From Prunus persica (Eukaryota; Streptophyta; Magnoliopsida; Rosales; Rosaceae), in assembly GCF_000346465.2 (NCBI RefSeq), contig NC_034014.1, forward strand, positions 16,316,911 to 16,380,910: DNA of 64,000 nucleotides. Direction: 5' to 3'. Shown piece after piece: positions 39,601 through 53,806 of the stretch (position 1 is its first letter; each line of letters opens with the position of its first letter). The notes under the pieces were generated by a model that did no database searches, was not told where the DNA came from, and was given only the letters and a program-made list of their open reading frames with translations. Position numbers and translations under genes: made by a program.

Positions 39601-42600
39601 AGTTCTATAGATTAGATTTCACTCAAAAATCACCAAATGACTCCTACAATATTATGATGTTCCCCAAGTTTTGGACTCAATCCGATATCGATTGGTCCTT
39701 GAAATCGGACAATTCAGGTTCGTACGAAGTTCGTTCTGAAATGGGGTGATTGGTGTATTTTATAGTTCTAGAGATTGGATTTCACTCAAAACTCACCAAA
39801 TGACTCCTCCCACCACATTATGATGATCCCCAAGTTTTGGACTCAATCCGATATCGATTGGTCCATGAAATTGGACAATTCAGGTTCGTACGAAGTTCGT
39901 TCTGAAATGGGGTGGTTGATGTATTGTATAGTTCTATAGATTGGATTTCACTCAAAAATCACCAAATGACTCCCACAATATTATAATGTTCCCCAAGTTT
40001 TGGACTCAATCCGATATCGATTGGTCCTTGAAATCGGACAATTCAGGTTCATACGAAGTTCGTTCTGAAATGGGGTGATTGGTGTATTGTATAGTTCTAG
40101 AGATTGGATTTCACTCAAAACCCACCAAATGACTCCTCCCACAGTGCTATGATGTTCCCCAAGTTTTGGACTCAATCCGATATCGATTGGTCCACGAAAT
40201 TTCACAATTCAGATTCGTACGACGTTTGTTCTAAAACGCAGCGGTTGGTGTATTGTATAGTTCTAGGGATTCGATTTCACTGAAAACACACCAAATGACT
40301 CCCCCCACAATATTACGATATTCCCCAAGTTTTGGACTCAATCCAATATCGATTGGTCCATGAGATCGGCCAATTCAGGTTTCTATGAACTGTTTTCTGA
40401 AATGGAGTGGTTGGTGTATTGTATAGTTCTAGAGATTGGATTTCACTCAAAACCCACCAACGGACTCCTCCCACAATATGATGATGTTCCCCAAGTTTTG
40501 GACTCAATCTGATATCGATTGGTCTTTGAAATCGGATAATTCAGGTTCGTACGAAGTTCGTTCTAAAATGGGGTGATTTGTGTATTGTATAGTTCTAGAG
40601 ATTGGATTTCACTCAAAACCCACCAAATGACTCCTCCCACAATGCTATGATGTTCCCCACGTTTTGGACTCAATCCGATATCGATTGGTCCACGAAATTT
40701 GAGAATTCAGGTTCGTACGAAGTTTGTTCTAAAATGGAGTAGTTGGTGTATTGTATAGTTCTAGAGATTGGATTTGACTCAAAACCCACCAAATGACTTC
40801 TCCCACAATAGTATGAAGTTCCCCAAGTTTTGAAATCAATCCGATATCGATTGGTCAATGAAATCGGACAATTCAGGTTCGTACGAAGTTCGTTCTGAAA
40901 TGGGGTGGTTGGTGTATTGTATAGTTCTAGAGATTGGATTTCACCAAAACCCACCAAATGACTCCTACCACAATACAATGATGTTCCCCAAGTTTTGGAC
41001 TCAATCCCATATCGATTGTTCCACGAAATTTGACAGTTCAGGTTCGTACGAAGTTCGTTTTGAAATGGAGTGGTTGGTGCATTGTATAGTTCTAGGGATT
41101 GGATTTCAGTCAACACACACCAAATGACTCCTCCCACAGTATTATGTTGTTCCCCAAATTTTGGACTCAATCCGATATCTATTGGTCCATGAAATCGGCC
41201 AATTCAGGTTCGTGTGAACTGTGTTAGGAAATGGAGTGGTTGGTGTATTCTATAGTTCTAGAGATTGGATTTCACTCAAAAATCAACAAATGACTCCCCC
41301 CACAGTATTATGATGTTCCCCAAGTTTTGGACTCTATCCGATATCAATTGGTCCACGAAATTTGACAATTTAGGTTCTTACGAAGTACTTTCGAAATGGA
41401 GTGGTTGGTGTCTTGTATAGTTCTTGGGATTGGATTTCACTCAAATCCCACCACCTGACTCCTCCCACAATATTTTGATGTTCCCCAAGTTTTGGACTCA
41501 ATCTAATATCGATTGGTCTATGAAGTTGGACAATTGAGGTTCGTACGAAGTACGTTCTGAAGTGCAGTGGTTGGTGTATTGCATGGTTCTATGGATTGGA
41601 TTTCACTCAAAACCCACCAAATGACTCCTCCCACTATATTATGATGTTCCCCAAATTTTGGAATCAAACCGATATCGATTGGTCCATGAAATTGGACAAT
41701 TCAGGTTCGTACGAAGTTCATTCTGAAATGGAGTGGTTGGTGTATTGTATAGTTCTAGAGATTTGATTTTACTCAAAACCCACCAAATGACTTCTCCCAC
41801 AATATTATGATGTTCCACAAGTTTTCGACTAAATCCGATATCAATTGGTCTATGAAATGGGACAATTCAGGTTCGTACAAAGTTCGTTCTAAAATGGAGT
41901 GGTTGGTGTATTATATAGTTCTAGAGATTGGATTTCACTCAAAACCCACCGAATGAATCCTCCCACTATATTACGATCTTCCTCATGTTTTCGACTCAAT
42001 CCCATATCGATTGACCCACAAAATTGGACAATTCAGGTTTGTATAAAGTTCATTCTGAAATAGAGTGGTTGGTGTACTGCATAGTTCTAGAGATTGGATT
42101 TCACTTAAAACCTACCAAATGACTCCTTATTCAACATTATGATTTTCCCCAAGTTCTGGACTCAATCCGATATCGACTGGTCCATGAAATCGGACAATTC
42201 AGGTTCGTACGAAGTTCATTTTGGAATGGGATGGTTGGTGTATTGCATTGTTTAGCCATTGGATTTCACTCAAAACTCACAAAATGACTACTCCCACAAC
42301 ATTATGATGTTCCCCAAGTTGTGGACTCAATCCGGTATCGATTGGTCCATGAAATCGAACAATTCACGTTCATACGAACCGTGCTCTAGAATAGAGAGGT
42401 TGGTTTATTGCGAAGTTTTACTCATTGGATTTCGCTCAAAACTCACCATATGACTCCTCCCACTATATTATGATGTTCCTCAAGTTTTGGACTCAATCCG
42501 ATATCGATTGGTTCAAGAAATTGGACTATTCATTTTCGAACGAAGTTCGTTCTCTAATGGAGTGGTTGGTGTATTATATAGTTCTAGTGATTGGATTTCA

Positions 42601-45600
42601 CTCAAAACCCCCCAAATTATGCCTCCCACAATCTTATGATATTCCCCAAGTTTTGGACTCAATCCGATATCTATTGGTCCTTGAAATTGGAAAATTCAGG
42701 TTCGTACGAAGTTCGTTCTGAAATGGAGTGGTTGGTGTATTGTATAGTTCTAGAGATTGTATTTCACTCAAAATCCACCAAATGACCCTTCCCATTATAT
42801 TATGACATTCCCCAACTCAATCCGATATCGATTGGTCCACGAAATCGAACAATTCACGTTCGTATGAACTGTGTTCTGAAATGGAGAGGTTGGTGTATTG
42901 CTTAGTTTTACTCATTGGATTTAGCTCAAAACTCACCATATGACTCCTCCTACCATATTATGATGTTCCCCAAGTTTTGGGCTCTATTCGATGTCAATTG
43001 GTCCAAGAAATTGGACTATTCATTTTCGTACGAAGTTCGTTCTCTAATAGAGTGGTTGATGTATTGCATAATTTTGGCAATTGGATTTCACTCAAAACTC
43101 ACCAAATGACTCCTGCCACAACATTATGACGTTCCCCAAGTTTTGGACTCAATACGATATCTTTTGGTGCATGAAATCGGACAATTCAGGTTTGTACGAA
43201 GTTCGTTCTGAAATGGAGTGGTTGGTGTACTGCATAGTTTTGGAAATTGGATTTCACTCAAAACCCACCAAATGCCTCCTCCCACAATATTATGATGTTC
43301 CCTAAGTTTTGGACTCAATCTGTTATCGATCGGTCCATGAAATCGGACAATTCAGGTTCGTACGAAGTTCGTTCTGAAATTTAGCGGTTGGTGTATTGTA
43401 TAGTTCGAGAGATTGGATTTCACTCAAAACCCGCGAAATGACTCCTCCCACAATATTATGATGTTCTGAAATGGAGTGGTTGGTGTATTGTATAGTTGTC
43501 GAGATTGGATTTCACTCAAAATCCACCAAATGACTCCTCCCACAATATTATGGTGTTCCCAAGTTTTGGACTCAATCCGATATCGATTGGTCCTTGTAAT
43601 GGGACAATTCAGGTTTGTACGAAGTTCGTTCTGAAATGGAGTGGTTGGTGTATTGTACAGTTCTAGAGAATGGATTTCACTCAAAATCCACCAACTGACT
43701 ACTCCCACAATATTATGATGTTCCCCAAGTTTTGGACTCAATCCGATATCGATTGTTCCTTGTAATCGGACAATTCAGGTTCGTACAAAATTCGTTCTGA
43801 AATGGTGTGGCTGAGGTATTGTATAGTTTTAGAGATTGGATTTCACTCAAAAATCACCAGATGACTCCTCGCACAATATTTTGATGTTCCCCAAGTTTTG
43901 GACTCATTCCGATATTGATTGGTCACCGAAATTTGACAATTTAGGTTCGTACAAAGTTCGTTATGAAATGGAGTGGTTGGTGTATTGTATAGTTGTTGGG
44001 ATTGGATTTCACTCAAAACCAACCAAACGATTCGTCCCACAATATTATGATGTTCCCCAAGTTTTGGACTCAATCCGATATCGATTGGTCCTTGAAATCG
44101 GACAATTCATGTTCCTACGAAGTTCTTTCTGAAATGGGGTGGTTGGTGTATTGTATAGTTCTAGGGATTGGATTTCGTTCAAAACCCACCAAATGACAAT
44201 TTCCACAATGTTATGATGTTCCGCAAGTTTTGGACTCAATCCGATATCTATTGGTCCTTCAAATCGGACAATTTAGGTTCAGACGAAGTTCGTTTGGAAA
44301 TGGGGTGGTTGGTGTATTGTATAGTTCTAGAGATTGGATTTCACTCAAAACCCTCCAAATGACTCGTCCCACAATATTATAATGTTCCCCAAGTTTTGGA
44401 CTCAATCCGTGACCGATTGGACCACGAAATTTGACAATTCAGGTTCGTACGAAGTTCGTTCTGAAATGGAGTGGTTGGTGTACTGTATAGTTCTAGGGAT
44501 TGGATTTCACTCAAAACCCTCCAAATGACTCGTCCCACAATATTATAATGTTCCCCAAGTTTTGGACTCAATCCGTGACCTATTGGACCACGAAATTTGA
44601 CAATTCAGGTTCGTACGAAGTTCGTTCTGAAATGGAGTGGTTAGTGTACTGTATAGTTCTAGGGATGGGATTTCACTCAAAACCCACCAAATGACTCCTC
44701 CCACAATATTATGATGTTCCCCAAGTTTTGGACTCAATCTGATATCGATTGGTCCATGAAATCTGACAATTCAGGTTCGTACGAAATTCGTTCTAAAATG
44801 GAGTGGGTGGTGTATTGCATAGTTCTAGGGATTGAATTTCGCTCAAAACCCACCAAATGACAACTCCCACAATATTATGATGTTCCCCAAGTTTTGGACG
44901 CAATCCGATGTCGATTCATCCTTGAAATCGGACAATTCAGGTTCGTACGAAGTTCGTTCTGAAATGTGGTGGTTGGTGTATTGTATAGTTTAGAGATTGG
45001 ATTTCTCTCAAAACCCACCAAATGACTCCTCCTACAATATTACGATGTTATCCAGGTTTTGTACTCAATCCGATATCGATTGGTCCACGAAGTTTAACAA
45101 TTCAGGTTCTTACGAAGTTCATTCTGAAATGGAGTGGTTGGTGTATTGTATAGTTCTAGGGATTGGATTTCACTCAAACCCCACCAAATGAATTCTCCCA
45201 CAATATCATGTTGTTCCCCATGTTTTGGACTCAATCTGATATCGATTGGTCCTTGAAATCGGACAATTCAGGTTCTTACGAAGTTCGTTCTGAAATGAAG
45301 CGGTTGGTGTATTGTATAGTTCTAGTGATTGGGTTTCACTCGAAAATCACCAAATGACTCCTCCCACATTATTATGATGTTCCCCAAGTTTTGGACACAA
45401 TCCGATATCGATTGGTCAATCAAATCGGACAATTCACGTTCGTACGAACTTTGTTCTGGAATGGAGTGGTTGGTTTATTGTACAGTTCTAGGGATTGGAC
45501 TTCACTCAAAACTCACAAAATGACTTCTCCCGCAATATTATGATGTTCCCCAAGTTTTGGACTCAATTCGATATCGATTTGTCCATGAAATCGGACAATT

Positions 45601-48600
45601 CAAGTTCGTACGAAGTTCATTCTGAAACGAGGTGGTTGGTGTATAGTTTAGTTCTAGACATTGGATTTCAATCAAAACCCACCAAATGACTCCTCCCACA
45701 ATATTATGATGTTCCCCAAGTTTTGGACTCAATCCGATATCGATTGGTCCAGGAAATTTGACAATTCAGGTTCGTACGAAGTTCGTTCTAAAATGTAGTG
45801 GTTGGTGTATTGTATCGTTCTAGGGATTGGATTTCACTCAAAACCCACCAAATGACTCATCCCACAATATTATGATGTTTTGGACTCAATCCGATATCGA
45901 TTGGTCCATGAAATCAGACAATTCCGGTTCGTACGAAGTTCGTCCTGAAATGGAGTGGTTGGTTTATTGTATAGTTCTAGGGATTGGATTTCACTCAAAA
46001 CCCAACAAATGACAACTCCCACAATATTATGATGCTCCCCAAGTTTTGGATTCAATCCGATATCGATTGGTCCTTGAAATCGGACAATTCAAGTTAGTAC
46101 GAAGTTCGTTCTGAAATGGGGTGGTCGGTGTATAGTTTAGTTCTAGGCATTGGATTGCACTCAAAACCCACCAAGTGACTCCTCCGACAATATTATGATG
46201 TTCCCCAAGTTTTGGACTCAATCCTATATCAATTGGTCGACGAAATTTGACAATTCAGGTTCGTACGAAGTTCGTTCTGAAATGGAGTGGTTGGTGTATT
46301 GTACAGTTGTCGAGATTGGATTTCACTCAAAATCCACCAAATGACTCCTCCCACAATATTATGGTGTTCCCAAGTTTTGGACTCAATCCGATATCGATTG
46401 GTCCTTGTAATGGGACAATTCAGGTTTGTACGAAGTTCGTTCTGAAATGGAGTGGTTGGTGCATTGTACAGTTCTAGAGAATGTATTTCACTCAAAATCC
46501 ACCAACTGACTACTCCCACAATATTATGATGTTCCCCAAGTTTTGGACTCAATCCGATATCGATTGTTCCTTGTAATCGGACAATTCAGGTTCGTACGAA
46601 ATTCATTCTGAAATGGTGTGGCTTAGGTATTGTATAGTTTTAGAGATTGGATTTCACTCAAAAATCACCAGATGACTCCTCGCACAATATTTTGATGTTC
46701 CCCAAGTTTTGGACTCATTCCAATATAGATTGGTCACCGAAATTTGACAATTCAGGTTCGTACAAAGTTCGTTCTGAAATAGAGTGGTTGGTGTATTGTA
46801 TAGTTCTTGGGATTGGATTTCACTCAAAACCCACCAAACGATTCGTCCCACAATATTATGATGTTCCCCATGTTTTGGACTCAATCCGATATCGATTGGT
46901 CCTTGAAATCGGACAATTCATGTTCCTACGAAGTTCGTTCTGAAACGAGGTGGTTGGTGTATAGTTTAGTTCTAGACATTGGATTTCAATCAAAACCCAC
47001 CAAATGACAACTTCCACAATGTTATGATGTTCCGCAAGTCTGGGACTCAATATGATATCGATTGGTCCTTCAAATCGGACAATTCAGGTTCGGACGAAGT
47101 TCGTTCTGAAATGGGGTGGTTGGTGTATTGTATAGTTCTAGAGATTGGATTTCACTCCAAACCCTCCAAATGACTCGCCCCACAATATTATGGTGTTCCC
47201 CAAGTTTTGGACTCAATCCGTGACCGATTGGACCACGAAATTTGACAATTCAGGTTCGTACGAAGTTCGTTCTAAAATAGAGTGGGTGGTGTATTGTATA
47301 GTTCTAGGGATTGAATTTCGCTCAAAACCCACCAAATGACAACTCGCACAATATTATAATGTTCCCCAAGTTTTGGACACAATCCGATGTCGATTCAACC
47401 TTGAAATCGGACAATTCAGGTTCGTACGAAGTTCGTTCTGAAATGGGGTGGTTGGTGTATTGTATAGTTCTAGAGATTGGATTTCTTTCAAAACCCACCA
47501 AATGACTCCTCCTACAATATTATGATGTTCCCCAGATTTTGGACTCAATCCGATATCGATTGGTCCACGAAATTTAACAATTCAGGTTCTTACGAAGTTC
47601 GTTCTGAAATGGAGTGGTTGGTGTATTATGTAGTTCTAGGGATTGAATTTCACTCAAAACCCACCAAATGAATCCTCCCACAATATCATGATGTTCCCCA
47701 AGTTTTGGACTCAATCCGATATCGATTGGTCCTTGAAATCGGACAATTCAGGTTCTTACGAAGTTCGTTCTGAAATGGAGTGGTTGGTGTATTGTATAGT
47801 GCTTCAGATTGGATTTCACTCAAAACCCACGAAATGACTCCGCCCACAATATTATGATGTTCCCCAGGTTTTGGACTCAATCCGATATTGATTGGTCCAC
47901 GAAATTTAACAATTCAGGTTCATACGAAGTTCGTTCTGAAAAGGAGTGGTTGGTGTATTGTATAGTTCTAGGCATTGGATTTCACTCAAAACCCACCAAA
48001 TGAATCCTCCTACAATATTATGATGTTCACCAAGTTTTGGACTCAATCCAATATCGACTGGTCCTTGAAATTGAACAATTCAGTTTCGTACGAAGTTCGT
48101 TTTGATATGGACTAATTGGTGTATTGTATAGTGGTACAGATTGGATTTCACTGAAAACCCACCAAATGACTCCTCCCATAATATTATGATGTTCCCGAAG
48201 TTTTGGACACAATCCGATATCCATTGGTCAATGAAATCGGACAATTCAAGTTCGTACGAAGTTCGTTCTGAAATGGAGTGGTTGGTGTATTGTAACGTTC
48301 TAGATATTGGATTTCACTCAAAATCCACCAAATGACTCCTCCCACAATATTATGATGTTCCCCAAGTTTTGTACTCAATCTGATATCGATTATTCCTTGT
48401 AATCGGACAATTGAAGTTCGTTATGAAATGGAGTGGCTGATGTATTGTATAGTTCTAGAGATTGGATTTCACTCAAAAATCACCAAATGACTCCTCCCAC
48501 AATATTATGATGTTGCCGAAGTTTTGGACTCAATGAGATTTCGATTGGTCCATGAAATCAGACAATTCATGTTCGTACGAAGTTCGTTCTGAAATGAAGT

Positions 48601-51600
48601 GGTTAGTGTATTGCATAGTTCTAGAGATTGGATTTCACTGAAAACCCACCAAATGACTCCTCCCACAATATTATGATGTTCCCGAAGTTTTGGACACAAT
48701 CCGATATCCATTGGTCAATGAAATCGGACAATTCAAGTTCGTACGAAGTTCGTTCTGAAATGGAGTGGTTGGTGTATTGTATAGTTCTAGATATTGGATT
48801 TCACTCAAAATCCACCAAATGACTCCTCCCACAATATTATGATGTTCCCCAAGTTTTGGACTCAATCTGATATCGATTATTCCTTGTAATCGGACAATTC
48901 AAGTTCGTTCTAAAGTGCAGTGGCTGATGTATTGTATAGTTCTAGAGATTGGATTTCACTCAAAAATCACCAAATGACTCCTCCCACAATATTATGATGT
49001 TGCCGAAGTTTTGGACTCAATCCGATTTCGATTGGTCCATGAAATTAGACAATTCGGGTTCATACGAAGTTCGTTCTGAAATGGAGTGGTTGGTGTATTG
49101 TATAGTTCTAGGGATTGGATTTCACTCAAAACCCACCAAATGACAAATCCCACAATATCATGATGTTGCCCAAGTTTTGGACTCAATCCGATATCGATTG
49201 GTCCATGAAATGAGACAATTCAGTTTCGTACGAAGTTCGTTCCGAAATGGAGTGGTTGGTGTATTGTATAGTTCTAGAGATTGGATTTCACTCAAAACCC
49301 ACCAAATGGCTCCTCCCTTAATATTATGATGTTCCCCAAGTTTTGGACTCAATCCCATATCTTTTGGTCAATGAAATCGGACAATTCAGGTTTTGACGAA
49401 GTTCGTTCTGAAATGGAGTGGTTGGTTTATTGTATAGTTCTAGGGATTGGATTTCACTCAAAACCCACCAAATGACTCCTCCCACAATATTACTATGTTC
49501 CCCAAGTTTTGGACTCTATCCGATATCGATTGGTCCTTGAAATCGGAGAATTCAGGTTCGTACGAAGTTCGTTCTGAAATGGAGTGGTTGGTTTATTGTA
49601 TAGTTCTAGGAATTGGGTTTCACTCAAAACCCGCCAAATGACAACTCCCACAATATTATGATGTTCCCCAAGTTTTGGACTCAATCCGATATCGATTTGT
49701 CCATGAAATATTACAATTCAAGTTCGTTCTGAAATAGGGTGTTTGGTGTATTGTATAGTTCTAGAGATTGGATTTCACTCAAAAACCACGAACTGACTCC
49801 TCCCACAATATTATGACGTTCCGCAAGTTTTGGACTGCATCCCTTATCGATTGGTCCATGAAATCGGGCTATTCAGGTTCGTACGAAGTTCGTTATGAAA
49901 TGGAGTGGTTGTTGTATTGCATAGTTCTACGGATTGGATTTCACTCAAAACCCACCAAATGACAACTCCCACTATATTATGATGTTCCCCAAGTTTTGGA
50001 CTCACTCCGATATCGATTGGTCCATGAAATCGGACAATTCAGGTTCGCACGAAGTTCGTCCTAAAATGGGGTGGTTGGTGTATTGTATAGTTCTAGAGAT
50101 TGGATTTCACTCAAAACCCACCAAATGACTCCTCCCACAAATTATGATGGTCCCCTAGTTTTGGACTCAATCCAATATCGATTGGTCCATCAAATCGGCC
50201 AATTCCGGTTCCTGCGAACTGTGTTCTGAAATGAAGTGGTTGGTTTATTGTGTAGTTTTAGAGATTGGATTTCACTTAAAATCCACCAAATGACTCCTCC
50301 CACAATATTATGATGTTCCCCAAGTTTTGGACTCAATTCGATATCGATTGGTCCATGAAATCGGACAATTCATGTTCATACAAAGTTCGTTCTGAAATGG
50401 AGTGGTTGGTGTATTGTATAGGTCTAGGGATTGGATTTCACTCAAACCCTCCAAATGACAACTCCCACAACATTATGATGTTCCCCAAGTTTTGGACTCA
50501 GTCCGGTATCGATTGGTCCATTAAATCGGCCAATTCAGGTTCGTGCAAACTGTGTTCTGAAATGGAGTGGTTGGTGTATTGTATAGTTCTAGGGATTGGA
50601 TTTTACTCAAAATCCACCAAATGACTCCTCCCACAATATTATGATGTTCCCCAAGTTTTGGACTCAATCCGATATCGATCGGTCCATGAAATCAGACAAG
50701 TCAGGTTCGTACGAAGTCCGTTCTGAAATGGTGTGGTTGATGTATTGTATAGTTCTAGGGATTGGATTTCACTCAAACCCACCAAATGACAACTCCCACA
50801 ATATTATGATGTTCCCCTAGTTTTGGACTCAATCCGATATCGATTGGTCAATGAAATCGGACAATTCAAGTTCGTACGAAGTTCGTTCTGAAATGGGGTG
50901 GTTGGTGTATTGTATAGTTCTAGGGAGTGGATTTCAATCAAAACCCACCACATGACTCCTCCCACCTTATTATGATGTTCAACAAGTTTTGGACTCAATC
51001 CGATATTGATTGGTCCATGAAATAGGACAATTCAGGTTTGTACGAAGTTCGTTCTGAAATGGAGTGGTTGGTGTATTGCATAATTTTAGCCACTGGATTT
51101 CACTCAAAATTCACCACATGACTCCACCCAACATATAATCATGTTCCCCATGTTTTGGACTCAATTCGGTAACGACTGGTCCATGAAATCGGAAAATTCA
51201 GGTTCATACGAATGTCGTTCTGAAATGTAGTGGTTTGTGTGTATTGCATGGTTTTAGCCATTGGATTTCATTGAAAATTCACAAAATGACTCCTCCCACA
51301 ACATTCTGACATTCCCCAAGTTTTGGACTAAAGTCGATATCGATTGGTCCAATAAATTGGACAATTCAAGTTTGCACGAAATTCGTTATGAAACGGAGTG
51401 GTTGGTGTATTGCATAGTTTTAGCCATTGGATTTCACTCAAAAGTCACTGAATGAGTCCTCCCACCGTATTATGATGTTCCCCCAGTTTTGGACTCCATC
51501 CGATATCGATTGGTCCATGAAATCTGACAATTCAGGTTTGTACGAAGTTCATTCTGAAATGGAGTGGTTGGTGTATTGCATTATTTTAGCCATTGGATTT

Positions 51601-53333
51601 TACTGAAAACTCACAAAACGACTCCTCCCACAACATTATGTTGTTCCCCAAGTTTTGGGCTCAATCTGATATCGATTGGTCCATCAAATTGGACTATTCA
51701 CGTTCGTATGAAGTTCGTTCACTAACAGAGTGGTCGATGTATTTCAGAGATTTTGCAATTGGATTTCACTCAAAACTCGTCAAATGACTCTTCCCACCAT
51801 ATTATGATGTTCCAAAAGTTTTGGACTCAATCCGATATCGATTGATTCATGAAATTAAACAATTTAGGTTCGTAAGAAGTTCGTTCTAAAATGGAGTGGT
51901 TGGTGTATTGCATAGTTCTAGAGAATGGATTTCACTCGAAACCCACCAAATAACCCTCCCCACTATATTATGATGTTCCCTAAGTTTTCGAATCAATCCG
52001 ATATCGAATGGTCCATGAAATTGGACAATTTAGGTTCGTACGAAGTGCGTTATGAAATGAAATGGTTGCTGTATTGTGTAGTTCTAGAAATTGGATTTCG
52101 CTCAACACCCACCAAATGACAACTCCCACAATATTATGATGTTCCCCAAGTTTTGGACTTAATCCGGTATCGATTCGTCAATAAAATCGGACAATTCAAG
52201 TTCGTACGAAGTTCATTCTCAAATGGGGTGGATGGTGTATTGTATAGTTCTAGATATTGGATTTCACTCAAAACCCACCAAATGACTCCTCCCCCAATAT
52301 TATGATGTTCCCCAAGTTTTGGACTCAACCCGATATGGATTGGTCCTTGTAATCGAACAATTCATGTTCGTACGAAGTTCGTTCTGAAATAGAGTGGCTG
52401 ATGTATTGTATAGTTCTAGAGATTGGATTTCACTCAAAAATCACCAAATGAATCCTCCCAAAATATTATGATGTTCCCCAAGTTTTGGACTCAATCCGAT
52501 ATTGATTGGTCCATCAGAGAATTCAGGTTCAGACGAAGTTCGTTCTGAAACGGATTGGTTGGTGTATTGTATAGTTCTAGGGATTGGGTTTCACTCCAAA
52601 CCCACCAAATCACAACTCCCGCAATATTATGATGTTCCTCAAGTTTTGGACTCAATCCGATATCGATTGGTCCATGAAATATTACAATTCAAGTTCGTAC
52701 GAAGTTCGTACTGAAATGGGGTGTTTGGTGTATTGTGTAGTTCTAGAGATTGAATTTCACTGAAAAATCACAAACTGACTCCTCCCACAATATTATGACG
52801 TTCCCCAAGTTTTGGACTCAACCCATATCGATTGGTCCATGAAATTGGACAATTCACGTTCGTACGAAGTTCGTTCTGAAATGGAGTGGTTGTTGTATTG
52901 TATAGTTCTACAGATTGGATTTCACTCAAAACCCACCAAATGACAACTCCCACAATATTATGATGTTCCCCAAGTTTTGGACTCAATCCGATATCGATTG
53001 GTCCTTGAAATCGGACAATTCAGGTTCGTACGAAGTTCGTTCTGAAATGGAATGGTTGGTGTATTGTATAGTTCTAGAGATTGCATTTCACTCAAAACTC
53101 ACCAAATGGCTCCTCCCACAATATTATGATGTTCCCCAAGTTTTGGAATCAATCCGATATCGATTGGTCAATGAAATCGGACAATTCAGGTTTGTACGAA
53201 GTTCGTTCTGAAATGGAGTGGTTGGTTTATTGTATAGTTCTAGGGATTGGATTTCACTCAAAACCCACCAAATGACTCCTCCAACAATATTACGTTGTTC
53301 CCCAAGTTTTGGACTTAATCCGATATCGATTGG
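36630..53333 (+). repeat. 166-bp satellite array, block 5
   Basis: About 100 monomers. Up to about 39500 both subfamilies are mixed; beyond that the first subfamily (TAGTTCTAGAGATTGG) dominates, apart from the duplicated block at 41670-43171 and a short mixed stretch at about 51000-52000. Recent higher-order duplications are visible: 43480-45320 with 46290-47800, 48140-48560 with 48627-49047, and dimers around 39480-40130. It ends at GATATCGATTGGTC, where the CACTA block starts. Confidence 0.95.
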
Positions 53334-53545
53334 TCGTAGATATTTGCGGCACAAACAGATCTTCGTCGCGCGTTTCGTGTCAACACATTTTGCGCGACAA
53401 ACACTTTTGCCGCGCAAATCCTTTTTGAGCGATGAAAGTGTTCGTCGCGCAAGAATAAATTATATATAATTAAAAAATGAAACAATTTTATTTTCGTAAT
53501 ATATAAATTTGCACGACGAGAAAAATTTCGTCGTGCAAAAGTAAC
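53334..53545. repeat. Left subterminal repeats of the CACTA block
   Basis: Several copies of TCGTCGCGC and GCGCGACAA in both directions. They include a perfect 12-bp hairpin with arms TTTGCACGACGA (53508-53519) and TCGTCGTGCAAA (53528-53539). Such arrays are the known binding sites of the accessory transposase protein in En/Spm elements. Confidence 0.8.
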
Positions 53546-53806
53546 ATATATAATTATTATTTAATTTTAATATTAGTTTTTATTTTATTTTATAAATAAA
53601 ATAAATTTGATTTTTTTTTGGGTAATAAAATGAAATTCCAATAAATAATTTTAAAAAAAATTGTAAAGAACATATTTCTTATATAAAATAAATGTATACT
53701 GCAAGACAAATATTTAAAAAATAATTATGAAAATAAAAAAACTAATCAAATAATGTTCCAAAATCTACATTATCGTCTGGCACATGCGGTTCAGAGGTCT
53801 GGGGGT
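53546..53806. other. AT-rich region 3' of the Ptta gene
   Basis: Very AT-rich noncoding sequence between the left subterminal repeats and the end of the Ptta gene. It presumably contains that gene's 3' untranslated region; nothing else is recognised. Confidence 0.6.
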
